Assembly (NCBI GenBank): GCA_030620095.1
Contig: JAUTXW010000584.1
Coordinates: 1,630,501-1,694,500 of the forward strand
DNA from: Kuschelorhynchus macadamiae
Taxonomy: Eukaryota; Arthropoda; Insecta; Coleoptera; Curculionidae
Reading direction: 5' to 3'
Length of the DNA: 64,000 nt
Shown here: positions 11,500 to 22,189 of the stretch, one piece after another
Numbering within the stretch: the stretch's first letter is position 1
How the letters are laid out: the number at the start of each line of letters is the position of its first letter
Program-made: the position numbers and the translations under genes
Notes under the pieces: model-generated
Told to the model about the DNA's origin: nothing
Database searches by the model: none
What the model saw: the letters and a program-made list of their open reading frames with translations, nothing else

Positions 11500-12890
11500 C
11501 TAGCGGTTACCCGCGACTTCGTTCGCGTATGTCGACAATGAAAGGGGTAGAAAAAGGTACTTAAATCGTCTTATTTAACTACCTCTTAAGATTCGTTTTT
11601 ATATAATACCCTGTACACTTAAAAAAAAATATGTAAATAATAAAATAAAATACACTTGTCAAAGTTTTTTTTTGAAAAACTAACCGTCTTGTAAATAATA
11701 AGAAGTGTAATATTGCAGGGGCCGGGCGGTTTGAAATTTGAGGGTCGTAAAATCCTCTTTTACCAAACCTTTACATCATACATTCAACCTCTATGACAAA
11801 ATTCAGCTTTTTACGTCAAGAGGTTTAAGTGGGATTGTGATTAATCAGTGGCCCAGTATTTTTGAAACACCATGTATAATTTTTGAAAAATCTTATAATA
11901 TGTAAAGTATGAAAATAAAATACCCATATTCAAGCGTTTATCCGAAATCCTAAGCGATTTTTTTTAATAGTAAATAATTTAATATTTAAGGGGCGGTTTC
12001 ACCCCCTTACAAGTCTTTAGAAAGACCATACCTTATCGAACCTCTACGCTCTGTAGTCGACCCGTATACAAAAATTCATCGTTTTGCGTCAAGCGGTTTG
12101 GGGAGGATCGTGCTTAATCACTGACCCGAGTTTTGAAAACACCCTGTATACATTTAAAAAACTCTACGAATGTAGAAGAAATTAAAATAAAATGCTCCAA
12201 GCGTTTTTTTTTAACTAACCGTTTTGTAAATAAAAAAGATTTTTATATTCAAGGGGCGGTTTCACCCCCTTGAAATTGAAGTTTCGAAAAATCCCGTTTT
12301 GTCAAATCTTTACACCGTACAATAAACCTCTATATCAAAATTCAGCATTTTATGTCAAGAGTGACCCGATTTTTTAAACACCTTGTATACAATTTTTAAA
12401 ATCTTTAAATGTGTAAAAAATAAAAATAAATAACACCTATTCGAGCCTTTTCCTAAAAACTAACTGTCTCGTAAATAAAATATTGTATTATTTAAGGGGT
12501 GGTTTTATCCCCTTGTAACTTGAGTTTTGAAAAACCGAACCTCTACACCCTGCAGTCGATCCATGTACCAAAATTCCGTTTTTGACGGCTAGCGGTTTGA
12601 GCAAAATATTGATTAATCAGCGACCCGATTATTTAAAACACTCTGTATTACATTTTCAAAATTTTAAAATAAAATAAATAAATAAAATAAGATATAAAAA
12701 CTAACCATTTGTTAAAAATATTGTAATATTTAGGGGACCCCCTTGGAACTTGAGTTTCGAAAAATTCCGTCTTATCGAACCTCTACATCGGGAAATCAAT
12801 CTGTGTGCCAAAATTCATCTTCTTATGTAAAGCGGTTTGAGCAGGAGCGTGTTTAATCAGTGAGTCAATTAAGGATTTTATGTATTAGTA
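11500..12890 (+). repeat. Tandem repeat, five units of about 250 bp
   Basis: It opens with CTAGCGGTTACCCGCGACTT and ends near TTAGTATAGATAGATA, both phrases typical of abundant arthropod repeats. Between them, units anchored on AAGGGGCGGTTTCACCCCCTT recur near 11724, 11993, 12251, 12494 and 12735 (spacing 269, 258, 243, 241). Each unit also carries CTCTACACC, CAAAATTC, AGCGGTTTGAG and a CACCCTGTA(T/C)A phrase. No coding frame. Confidence 0.75.
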
Positions 12891-13500
12891 TAGATAGATA
12901 ATAAAAACAATAACTTTAAACCAATGTTAATTTTTGACAATATTTCAAATCTACGCACGGAGCCTGCAAATGGCATTTCTTAACCAATATCGAATAAACA
13001 ACTGCCACGATGGAACGAAATAAATTATCCAAATTTAATTCTTTTTACCCTTTTGCAAAAATTTTATCAGTTACCATACCGCAGAAAATAAATGCATCCT
13101 AGAAATTTGGAACCAATTAAAACCTGTCATTGACCAATTGAATACGTCGGATTGAATAATTCGCTGACAGGCACACATCAAGTCCACGCTGACCCGAGGA
13201 GGACGAATATCAGGAGCTGTCAATAAAAATAATGCTATTTTCTTTAAATGTGTTTTGTGGTAAATTGATCGTACCCCGATTTTGGGCAATTTCAATTGGA
13301 CTTCGTATAAACTTTACCAGTTTCTACTATGCCATGCAGTTTTTACATTAACACATACCGCTATTTTGTTATGGTGTTACCTCTTCAAAACACAACCAAT
13401 TGCACATTTAACTTTCATGTAATTCGGTAATAAATATAGGTTTATTTTTTGTATTATTAAATAAAAAAAACTAAAGTATGAAATTGCACAGATTTAATGC
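12891..13500. other. Unassigned sequence
   Basis: Nothing supported. A 74-residue minus-strand open frame at 13071-13295 shows no recognisable motif. Confidence 0.4.
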
Positions 13501-13549
13501 GTACGTAAAAGACTTTTTTCGCATGCAAGTAGGAAATAGTAGTTTACCT

Positions 13550-13660
13550 AACAAGTGTAAAAAGTGCTACTTTTCCGCACACCGTCACATCCATCAATCG
13601 CGTGCGGAAAAGTCACTTTAGGCACGTGTAAGGTACACTATTTTTTCTACAAGCGTGTGA
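13550..13660. repeat. GTGCGGAAAAGT palindromic repeat, left copy
   Basis: It contains ACTTTTCCGCAC and its inverse GTGCGGAAAAGT, then TTTTCTACAAGCGTG. An inverted version with the same words is at 18495-18575, so the two bracket the Crypton, hAT and LINE cluster. They may be ends of a larger element or two copies of a small palindromic repeat. Confidence 0.55.
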
Positions 13661-13899
13661 AAAAACCCAAAATTTAAAAAGAATCGTTTATTTATATCAA
13701 ATACATAATCACAAATTAATTATTATTAACAACATGAATAGTAAACGTGCAGTTTGTAGCATTTTGTAAATTAATTGCAGAGGGTAGATTTTTTTCCAAG
13801 GACCTCGTGGACTTATAGGTTGGGTTTGGAATTTCCAGTTCTCTTTCACGAGTACTTATTGTTGTAACCGTCGTCGAGGTGGTAACTAGTGAAAGCAAT

Positions 13900-14720
13900 G
13901 GCATTGAAGTTCAATACTTTATGGCATAGATTCTTTTGAAGACTTGTTGAGCTTTCTAAATAACCTTCTGCCACGGTTGAAGATTTTCAACCTCCTACGC
14001 GTTTGATATTTATTATTCCTTCTCCGAAATCTGCAAGCATTGTGGCGTCTGAACGTCGGAAATTGTGGCCTGTATATAGTTCAGGATTTGGGAGCTTCAG
14101 ATAACCTGCAATATTTGACGGCATTTTTCCAAAGGTGTTTATTCCGATGCATTGTACTGTGCAAGCTCCTTTCTTGTAGTTTACAAAAAAACGCAAAAAC
14201 GCCTATGTGGGGATCTGGCTTTCTTAAAATCGCGTATTTTCTTACCAATTTTAAATATTCTCTGCTTTCAGCTTCATCAGATAATACAAAGCTTCTAGAA
14301 AGGTAATGTTTTGTGTCTGGAATATTTATTAATAAAATATTTCCTTTGTCTTCAATATGATCCAATGACATTTTTGTTAGTTCTTCTCGGCGACATGCGT
14401 CCGCCAAACCAAATATAGTAGCTACTTTAATATGGAGATAAATTTCGTCAGGGGCTTCATTTATAAATTTAGAAATTTCCTCTTTTGAAAAAATTTTTGG
14501 CCTTATTTGGTCTACATCTAACAAATTGTTTTCTTTAATAGGCCGTGACTTTGAAAAACTTGCTTAAATCCATGTTTTCATTGAGTTTCATCATACTTTT
14601 TAACGTTGAGTATCTGGACCAAAGCGTGTTTGTCTTACATGTTTTTGAAAGTTCGGCGAAATATGCCAAAAAAAAAAACGGGTTCTTTCAAAGTTTTGAT
14701 GCCTTTAGTATGACACCAGG
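13900..14720 (-). pseudogene. Crypton-type tyrosine recombinase, main part
   Basis: The minus strand encodes the catalytic domain of a Crypton tyrosine recombinase. A linker (FFLAYFAELSKT...TLWSRYSTLKS) is followed by the domain with the first arginine in DACRREELTKM, then GHNFRRSDATMLADFGEG (the H-x-x-R box), then KSSTVAEGY, where the Y is the likely nucleophile. A TAA at the end of the linker (about 14537-14545) and a TGA in place of the expected tryptophan before KSSTVAEGY break the frame, and it shifts again beyond. Such enzymes integrate circular elements by strand exchange. The 5' part continues at 17340-17468 on the other side of the hAT element. Boundaries are uncertain because Cryptons lack terminal inverted repeats. 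Confidence 0.8.
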
Positions 14721-17339
14721 CAGGGGCGTGTGGTGAAATTTTAAAAAAAGGAAGCAATTTTTAGAAAGTTACCTATTTGTAATATAATTCGATTCTCCGA
14801 TCATTTTTTGCAAATTCGTCAATGACGTCATCATAAAAACGTGGAAGCTCCGACAAATTTTGGAGAAGTTTATTTTTAATGGACAACAGCGATGTATGCG
14901 AAATTCTCTCCTACCCCGTTGAATTTCTCACGAAATTTTTTATACGTTTAAGTGTTGAAACATTCCGTTCTACTGATGAACTTATGGCAGGTATTGTCAA
15001 TACTAATTCACACAATTTCGACACTTCGGTATAGGCATCTTCCAGCTCCTTGTCTTTTAAAAATTGCATTAGTTCCTTAGCGTTATTTTTTGCGCTAATG
15101 TCATCAGTTTGGTAAATCACTTTTAGTCCAGATCGCAGTAACACTCGGTCGAAGAAATAGCCAAAATGAAGAAGAAGAGATTTAAACGCATCTTCTGGAA
15201 AAGTTTTTCCTTTAAATGCATCAAAATTGCAGAGCTCGAGGAATTTAAAATCATTTAAACCGTTAAATCTATAGTTTATTTGTTGCTGAATTTGATCGAT
15301 TATTTCATAAAAGAGGCGTCTGTATGATGTTTGAACATCTCCCACCTTGTCTATTCAACCCAAACTGCCTTCATTAACCAAATAATTCCCAGTTTTAAGT
15401 ACTGGGACTCGCAAAAGCAAATCCAAAATTCGCCGCTGAATTGTAGGACGCTTCATATTGTCTCGATTTTTTTAGTTTATAGCCGCAGTCCCGAGGATAA
15501 ACAAAGAGTTGAAAGTCAGGAGTTTTATAACAAAAATGGGGTCTGCAAAATTCTCTATGACCTACACCAGCAATGAAACGAACGGTCTTGTCTTGTCTGC
15601 AGCACAGCAAGATATTCAATAAATATAAACTACTAAAACCCCAGAATAGACCTCCATATCTGAGGTGGAATTCAATAGGGCTTCAATTTTAATAGAATAG
15701 GGCAATGTAAACCGTTCGGGCCAGTTCCGGTCCAAGTTCACTCCTTGCAATTCTAACTTGAAAGCAGCTTGAAGAAACTCACTATGTGATTCTTGAAGTG
15801 CAAACGCTTGTTCATAATTTTCATTCATATAGTTCATTCTATAATACTTAAAACCATTATTAGTTTTTGTCAAATTAGAAGCCCCTAACAAGTCATTGGT
15901 TATAATTTCGAAGACGCTTGGCTTGTGGCTCTACATTTAACGTAATCTGTTAACACAAGTCTTCCATTATAGTTCCACCTAGTAGGAGCTACTTTGGGCA
16001 ATCGTTTGTGGACAATGGAGTTCAAAGCTTGTAAACGTTTTCTTGACTTGGAAAAAAAGCATAATTGGCTAAAATTAGTGATATCAGTTTTTCGTCCAGA
16101 GCAATAGCATTGAACTGCGCCTCGCCAATCTCCTGCTTAATTCTTTTTAGAATAATGGTTGCAAGAGCGGAAATTAAATCATTCTGGATTCGATTCGACG
16201 TTCCGCGAAAAACTCTAGACTGCTCTAAATGATTTTTTAAGCAATCATCATATTTAGCTATTAAACTAAGTAAATCTTGAAAATTTCCTCTATTTGAAGA
16301 AACCCTTGTTTCGTCATGACCTCTAAATCCCAATTCGTGCTGTCCGAGAAAACAAACAACATCGATAAGTCTTCTTAATATTTGCCTCTTTTTATCGATT
16401 AGTTCATTGTGTTGGCGGGGACTAATTTCCAACTGTTTATTAAGGTCGTGTTCAATTCTGGTTTTGCCAAAGACTTTTTCTTTTATGACGGCCTGTAAAT
16501 GTGCTTTGGACGTAATGTGTCTTTTTACAGCTTTATGGAAATTGTTTAAATCGGAAAAACCAGTTTTATTCCAGAGACCTTTTTCATTTTCAAAAAGCAT
16601 GGCCAACAAAGTAATTTACTTATATTTTCACACCCTGTTCGCCGTTTAAATTGTTCATATTGTTTTTCCGGATAAAAATGTCTAATACAATTTTTCATAT
16701 TTGTGGTTAAATTTTTCATAGGCGGTCTTGCCCGTCCTTTGGAAATTATTTGAAGCTTATCAGCGAAGTTTAATGTTGAAAATCCTTTTATTGTTAAGAC
16801 ACACACCACACATTCACCCACACTCTTCTTACTAAATTTTCCAACATTTTCAACGTTATTACCGAGAGCCAAAGTTGACGGTATTTGCATATCCACGTCC
16901 GTATTATTGTCTTCCATATCGCACCATGCACGACGCGACGGCGACGTACGTATCACACAACACACGCATAGCCGTTTAAACAAAGAACCTACTCCAACGA
17001 TAGCTTCCGCCCCCACTTAAAGCACGCGACTGAAATGCAAAAATTGCAAACAGCCGGTGGAACGTTCAATAACCTTTGGCTCGATTTACAGGAAATCAAG
17101 CATACAGGACTTGGCTGCAGAGAAACTAGCGGCCCGCATAGGTTCTATTCAATTCTATTGCTCATTTGGAGTCAAGGCCGCATTTATTATGGGCTTGATA
17201 ATTAAGATAATATTTTAGCATTTTTAATATAAACTAAATTAATGGTTTCCTATTTCAAAAATTACATTTTAGAAGATGTTTTGTAATTTTTTTTGGGGAA
17301 AGCACTGCTTCCCTTGCTTCAATGGACTGCGCGCCCCTG
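14721..17339 (-). mobile_element. hAT transposon inserted in the Crypton
   Basis: A 2619-bp element with ends CAGGGGCG(T/C)G(T/C) in inverted orientation, flanked by an exact 8-bp duplication ACACCAGG (14713-14720, 17340-17347). That is the hallmark of hAT integration. Removing it and one duplication copy rejoins the Crypton reading frame (TW-C-HTKGIKT), which confirms both the boundaries and the order of events. Confidence 0.95.
14775..16918 (-). pseudogene. hAT transposase with TTF-type zinc finger, decayed
   Basis: The likely start is ATG at 16918 (MEDNNTDVD). A zinc-binding TTF-like region follows (PEKQYEQFKRR...LLCWPCF, FHKAVKRHITSKAH), then the conserved LGQHELGFRGHDETRVS...NRGNFQDLL core and QFNAIALDE, with the aspartate of the catalytic domain. 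The middle is deleted or frameshifted (15345-16020). The C-terminal dimerisation region is clear at 14780-15345: ISSSVERNVSTLKRIKNFVRNS, one TAG, then RISHTSLLSIKNKLL. The pattern matches the family annotated in animals as ZMYM1-like or '52 kDa repressor of the inhibitor of the protein kinase'-like hAT proteins. It is not functional as it stands. Confidence 0.85.
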
Positions 17340-17468
17340 ACACCAGGTTTTAAACAGAATATTTTATTTCTCATACCTATGACGGGATTTTGATGGTAGC
17401 AGATTGAAGTTTGCAGTTCTAGCTGCTTCCAACTCTGACTCTGACAAATCTTCGTCTGAAGAATCCAT
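17340..17468 (-). pseudogene. Crypton 5' part, separated by the hAT element
   Basis: The start ATG at 17466-17468 opens an acidic N-terminus (MDSSDEDLSESELEAA), then the start of the core-binding domain (RHRYEK, stop, NILFKTW). An in-frame TAA follows RYEK. The reading continues into 14720 once the hAT element is removed. Upstream (17470-17760) I see no further coding sequence. Confidence 0.75.
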
Positions 17469-17763
17469 TGAAAACCCTTTTACTCAGGTTTTACTATGAC
17501 AAAAATCAGCGACAGCAAAATTGGTTTTGATTGACATTGAATGACACGCGTATTTTTACTTTGTGTCTATAGTGATTCAAACTGCTAAATAAAAAAAGCA
17601 GGTGTTTATTATTGCTTAACATTGATTTTATAAGACATAATACGAGAGCCATTAAACAATATTTTAAAAGGCGTTTTACATTTTTTTTACTATTTTGTTG
17701 AAAGTTATAGCAGATTCTATTCTATTCTATCTATTCTAATTTATGTTCTTAAAGCATTTTGCT

Positions 17764-17785
17764 AGGTTAGGTTAGGTTAGGTTAA
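17764..17785 (+). repeat. Short interstitial (TTAGG)n tract
   Basis: Four consecutive TTAGG units, the insect telomere motif, sit exactly at the 3' end of the truncated LINE. They may be the LINE's own tail or a trace of a target preference for telomeric repeats. Confidence 0.9.
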
Positions 17786-18440
17786 ACGTGATTGGATCAA
17801 ACCGACACTCCACTGCGACTCTGTGGTCTATTGTGGCTCACACCTGTGTTTACACTTCCCCGAGTCCTCAATGAGTCTTGTTATTGCTTTTGGGGAGGTA
17901 TTCTTCAAGTCCTCGGGCAGCAGGAGATCTCTACCGAAAATAAAGAACCTGATCCTGGCAGCTGCCGGGCATTCACATAGCACATGTCTGGCTGTCTCGT
18001 CATCCTCCATACATAGGCGGCACTCGGATTCGTCTTCAAGCCCCATCCTGTGCATGTGATGTCTTAGACCACAATGGCCAGTTTATAGGCCTACTGCTGT
18101 TTTTAGCTTAATTCTGTTCATATTTAACAGACTTTCTGTTATCCTCTTCTTCATAGGAAGGGGGATAAATGCCTTTGCATGGGACAGGCCTGGCAGTCCA
18201 AGCCAAATAGAGATTAGCTTTTTCCTCAACCAGGTCCAAAAATTGCGCGCTTGGCCGTTTCGTGGGATACTCCTAAAGCTGGTTCAGGTCCCACGAATCT
18301 CGTCTCTGCCCCTTTCTTTGCTAGAAGGTCCGCAGACTCATTTTTCTCCAAACCTGCATATCCTGGTATTCAGATAAGAGCGCCCAGGCCAGGAAGTGCC
18401 TTTTGGCAGTCATTTTGCTGACTATCAGCGTATCAATATA
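17764..18440 (-). pseudogene. 5'-truncated LINE, RNase H and CCHC 3' end
   Basis: On the minus strand the far end of a non-LTR retrotransposon open frame is readable. An RNase H tail (GYAGLEKNESADLLAKKGA) is followed by a linker with frame breaks, then a zinc-knuckle-like CRLCMEDDETARHVLCECP and the C-terminus near 17820. This order (RNase H then CCHC) is typical of Jockey/I-type LINEs. The copy ends at its 3' side in a short (CCTAA)n tract, the TTAGG repeat read on the other strand. A reverse-transcriptase domain is missing. Confidence 0.75.
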
Positions 18441-18494
18441 TTTTTAAATATTTAAAATCAGTAAGTATATTTCAAAAAAAATGGGGTTATATAC

Positions 18495-18575
18495 TTTTCC
18501 GCACTATAGATTTTTTCGCACTAGTGCGGAAAAGTAGCTCTTTCCAATTCACTTTTCCGCACGCTTGTAGAAAAT
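18495..18575. repeat. GTGCGGAAAAGT palindromic repeat, right copy
   Basis: It contains ACTTTTCCGCAC, AGTGCGGAAAAGT and CACTTTTCCGCACGCTTGTAG, the inverted counterpart of 13550-13660. Confidence 0.55.
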
Positions 18576-19880
18576 ATAATTTTTACATTTTTTTTTTACT
18601 TTAGCAGGTCTAGCAATATAAACTTATGCTAGTTCAAAGAGCTACATTAAAAAAAATGGCCTGTTTCCTAAGGTTTGAACTTTCAAGAATTGGACTGTAT
18701 TTAAAGTTCAGGAATTTAATATCCAGTCACTTTTTGGTGTTTCTTGTTCTAAGAAAATGTTCCAATATTTTTTAATTTTAATACTTTGTTATTACTTTAA
18801 CAAGCTAGGAATACAAAACAATTGGTTAAAATTGGCAATTTTTTTTTCTTAATTTGATGGCGTAGCTAACAAACGTCATGTGTTTAAATCAATAGTCAAA
18901 GTATGTAATAATACAAACGCCCGTTAATACGGAAGATATACGATAACCATAAAACTGTTATGTAATTAACGAGCTATGGTTTTATGAGCCTCTATGTGCG
19001 TGTTTTTTGACAAGGTTTTGTTACATTGATTAAATAGTTAAAGTATTAAAAACAATCAAATATTAGTAAATAATTTATTATTATTATTATTTATAAAATT
19101 AAGAAAATTCGATGGTGAATTTAAGGCGTTGTTAAATATATCCCCAGTAACGTAGGAAAATGTTTCATTTCATCTGTTCCATGAAATTATTTAAATTTTT
19201 TTTGTTTTTCTCCTTCGAAATGTGTGCGAAAAGGTATATTCTATGGAATATTTAGAACTGCAATAATTGTTATATTGTTTAGTAAACTCTAATATTAAAA
19301 ACGTAGACTTTCTTCAGGGGACATAAGTTGCGCCGATTTCTCATGCTTCCTCATTAGAGCCACAGTTGGCTTATTTCTAGTATGGATTTTTGCCTCATAA
19401 TAGTCAAAATAACTGGCCATTTAGAAGTATCGGGGAGTAGAAAAGTAGGTAGTCTGGCTAAATAACTAGTATAATTAACTATATATTCTGCGTTAAAAAC
19501 TTACACATTTTTCAACAAGATCAAGAAAAGTCAAAACATTTTTTACTGAAGCGACTAATTTCACTTGTCGTTGGAAATCATTTCCCAGAGCTCAAATTGG
19601 TTTGTCATTGGTCAACACCGGTGTGTAAAATACCTGAGCGCTTAATTTTCAAACCGATCCTTGACTGTGGCGCCATTTCTAGCAATTTGCTTTAACATAT
19701 TATAGATACACTTTTTCACATCAACCCAAAAAAGACATAACCAGGGCTAATCAAAAATGCGGATATTTAAAACACGATTACATACAAAATTATAGGCTTT
19801 GATAAGAAAAAAAACTAAAAAAACATCACCCTTCTGAAATGGAACCCAAAACCTCTTTAATGCAAGTCACACTAAAAACT
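18576..19880. other. Unassigned AT-rich sequence
   Basis: No gene, RNA or element ends were recognised. Confidence 0.4.
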
Positions 19881-19884
19881 TAAT

Positions 19885-20268
19885 GAACTCTGTTTATAAT
19901 ATACAAATAGAACAAGCAAAAATAATGTTAGGTTGCCATAAAACTTTTTCCTAAACTGCTCACCAACTGAGACATTCGTTCTTAAAATAGGAATCTGGAA
20001 AACAAGCTTTCCAAGTAATTTTGGTATCGTTTGACGTAACTTCATAATATTTGGGTGATTGATGTAATAGCTTATGCTACTTAGGAAAGTGTTCAAGATT
20101 CAAAGGCAACGGAACGGGAGGGGGGGGGGAAGTCGTTACAGAATTAGTTTTCTTTACTTGGTTTCCAGATTCCTATTTTAATAACGAATATCTCAGTTGG
20201 TAAACAGTTTAGGAGAAAATTTTATATGACAAACTAACATTATTTTTTATTGTTCTATTTATAACTCA
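19885..20268. repeat. Foldback repeat with about 125-bp arms
   Basis: 19885-20012 and 20143-20268 are inverted copies (shared words AATAGGAATCTGGAAA, CAACTGAGA, AATAATGTTAG). The spacer includes a G-run at 20120-20129. It is probably a decayed MITE; no clear target duplication was found. The 74-residue frame at 19872-20096 lies in the left arm. Confidence 0.6.
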
Positions 20269-20269
20269 C

Positions 20270-20869
20270 AGTATGCCCACCTATTCTGGAACATCCTGTA
20301 TACTCCGGAATTTGAAAAAATCGTACTTTTTTTACATTTACACATAAAGTACCATCGAGTCTTTGGGCACCCTGTATATCATTAATAATCTTCCTTACTC
20401 TTACATAAAGAATCTTATAGCCGATATACACCTTCTTGAATATAAACATTTACATGCTGAGATATCAAATAAATAATAGAATTACCTGCATCAGAGTATT
20501 TACGTTTTGCCATTCTAATCCTAAAAATATACTGCCAGATGTAGGTCTAGGCTGTTGAGTTTTTCACTTCCATGGCCGCCGGAACCCCGCGGGCACGTGC
20601 GTTTGCTTGAGTATTGTAAGTAATCTAAGTACTGATGATTGTGTAATGAATGAATGCGGCTAGAGTTGGTCTGGCTAGATTTCTATGGCATATCGCCAGG
20701 TAAAAAGCCCTAGTAGTTTTTGGAAAATTTCATAAATAGTTAACACATTATGTTTTGCAAATAAGTGTTTTCACAAAGAAAAATAAAACCATTTTAAAAA
20801 ATAGTATGAATATGTGGCGTAATAAAAGTGCGCTTGTACAAAAACAGGACTCTGTCTATTTTTATATAA
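20270..20869. other. Unassigned, with a small GC-rich patch
   Basis: Two CCTGTATA-type element-end fragments occur at about 20294 and 20371. A GC-rich patch at 20573-20613 (CCATGGCCGCCGGAACCCCG) could encode only a very short peptide before TGA and has no supporting splice structure. Confidence 0.35.
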
Positions 20870-21060
20870 CAGCGAATAAAAAAAATTGGCAAATTTCCTT
20901 TACCCGGAATTTCCTTCGTTGTAAATCTTTCCTTTTATTGGGAATACTGAAGTGTGATTCAATATACATATACTATCTTTTAAAACAATATTATTGAAAG
21001 CCATTTTGTTCCACTATGTTGGAATCGCAACAATATTTTAGCAGTTTCTGCCTATGTTAC
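20870..21060. repeat. Family R fragment
   Basis: The phrase 'TTTCCTTTACCCGGAATTTC' with a following CTTTCCTTTTATTGGGAATA is shared, with divergence, with 27110-27285 and, inverted, with 8650-8700. Confidence 0.45.
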
Positions 21061-21420
21061 CAGTGCCGGACCGACGTTTTTTTTTTTTTTTTTAGTGAAC
21101 CGAGATTACCATTTTCTTTCTATCTATGCCACACTTGACTTTTAGGCTTAATTTAAAATAAATTCAATAAGTAGTTTTTACATTGACACATATTGCTAGT
21201 TTGCTTTGTCCAGTTTATCCTATTTTCACATCTGATTTTTCTACAAAATTTCAATTTAAAAGTCAATTGAACAAGACTTTTCACGTTGATTTTTGAAAAA
21301 ATTTATTTGGCCGCCATTTTAAATTGAAACCCATATTATCAGTCTTTACCTATTCCGTTGGTTCGCAGATATTTGGGGTAAGGCTTCAGTAAAAAAAACA
21401 AAAGCCCTTTTAAAAATATT

Positions 21421-21452
21421 GACGTTTCGCAACTTTATTGTTTGATCCTCAG
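21421..21452 (-). ncRNA. Candidate hammerhead-like motif, inverted unit
   Basis: The minus strand reads CTGAGGA, then a short loop-stem with GTTGC, then GAAACGTC. These are the two conserved hammerhead boxes (CUGANGA and GAAA) with the cleavage-type GTC. One extra U lies between CUGANGA and the putative stem II, so the fold is not canonical. Confidence 0.4.
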
Positions 21453-21649
21453 GACACATAGATTTTATATCCTATATGAACATGCACTGCAGATATTTCC
21501 TAACCCCAAATAATACACCACTCTAACAAGAAGATCATTAATCAAAACCATTTAGTAACTTAATATCTGAAAAATATCTGCGAACCAACGGAGTAGGTAA
21601 AGACTGATAATATGGGTTTAACGCGGGATATAAAATCTATATATGTGTC

Positions 21650-21682
21650 CTGAGAATGCAACAATAAAATTGGGATACGTCG
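21650..21682 (+). ncRNA. Degenerate hammerhead-like motif, unit 1
   Basis: CTGAGAA ... GGGATACGTC. Both boxes carry substitutions relative to the other units, so it is probably inactive. Confidence 0.25.
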
Positions 21683-21868
21683 ACAATTTAAAAAAAAAAT
21701 TTACTGGATCTTAACTCCAAATAACACACCACTCTAACATAAAAACAAAAGGATCGTTAACAAAAACCATTTAGAAACTTAACATCTGGAAAATATCTGC
21801 GGACCAAACGTAGTAGGTAACGACTGATAATATGGTTTCATGCAGGATATAGAATCTATATATGTGTC

Positions 21869-21901
21869 CTGATGATCCAAAAATATAGTTGCGAAACTTC
21901 G
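21869..21901 (+). ncRNA. Hammerhead-like motif, unit 2
   Basis: A perfect CTGATGA box and a GCGAAAC box with CTTC in place of CGTC. Confidence 0.35.
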
Positions 21902-22098
21902 ATTATTTAAAAAAGCATTTTGTTTCTTTACTGGACCCTAACCCCAAATAATACACCACTGTAACAGAACCACAAGAGGTTTGTTAACGAAAACCATTTA
22001 GAAATTTAATATCTATGAAATATACCTATTCCGACCAACGGAGTAGGTAGAACTGATAATACGGGCTTCATGCAGGACAGAGAATCTATGTATGTGTC

Positions 22099-22131
22099 CT
22101 GAGGATGCACAAATTAAGTTCCGAAACGTCG
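22099..22131 (+). ncRNA. Hammerhead-like motif, unit 3
   Basis: CTGAGGA, then GCACAAATTAAGTTCC (possible but weak stem II), then GAAACGTC. Same spacing as the other units. Confidence 0.35.
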
Positions 22132-22189
22132 ACAATTTAAAAAAAGACTTGTTTTTTTTTTACTGGATTTTAGCCCCAAATAATACTCC

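Larger units (their letters stand above)
21303..22165. repeat. Tandem array, one inverted plus three direct units, with hammerhead-like cores
   Basis: Three direct units of 219-230 bp share the order 'TATCTGCGAACCAACGGAGT, AGACTGATAATATGG, TGTGTCCTGAGGATGC, GTTGCGAAACGTCGACA, CCCCAAATAATACACCACT' (consensus phrases). A fourth unit at about 21325-21490 is inverted relative to the rest, so the left end is a head-to-head junction. No protein is encoded. The arrangement resembles tandem or inverted long-terminal repeats of Penelope-like elements, or a ribozyme-bearing satellite. Confidence 0.75.

Noticed and set aside
17764..17785. Chromosome end or telomere array
   Set aside because: Only four TTAGG units, embedded between a LINE and ordinary sequence; interstitial, not a telomere.
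20573..20613. GC-rich patch with a good ATG context
   Set aside because: Only about 12 codons before a stop and no matching splice donor; not supported as an exon.
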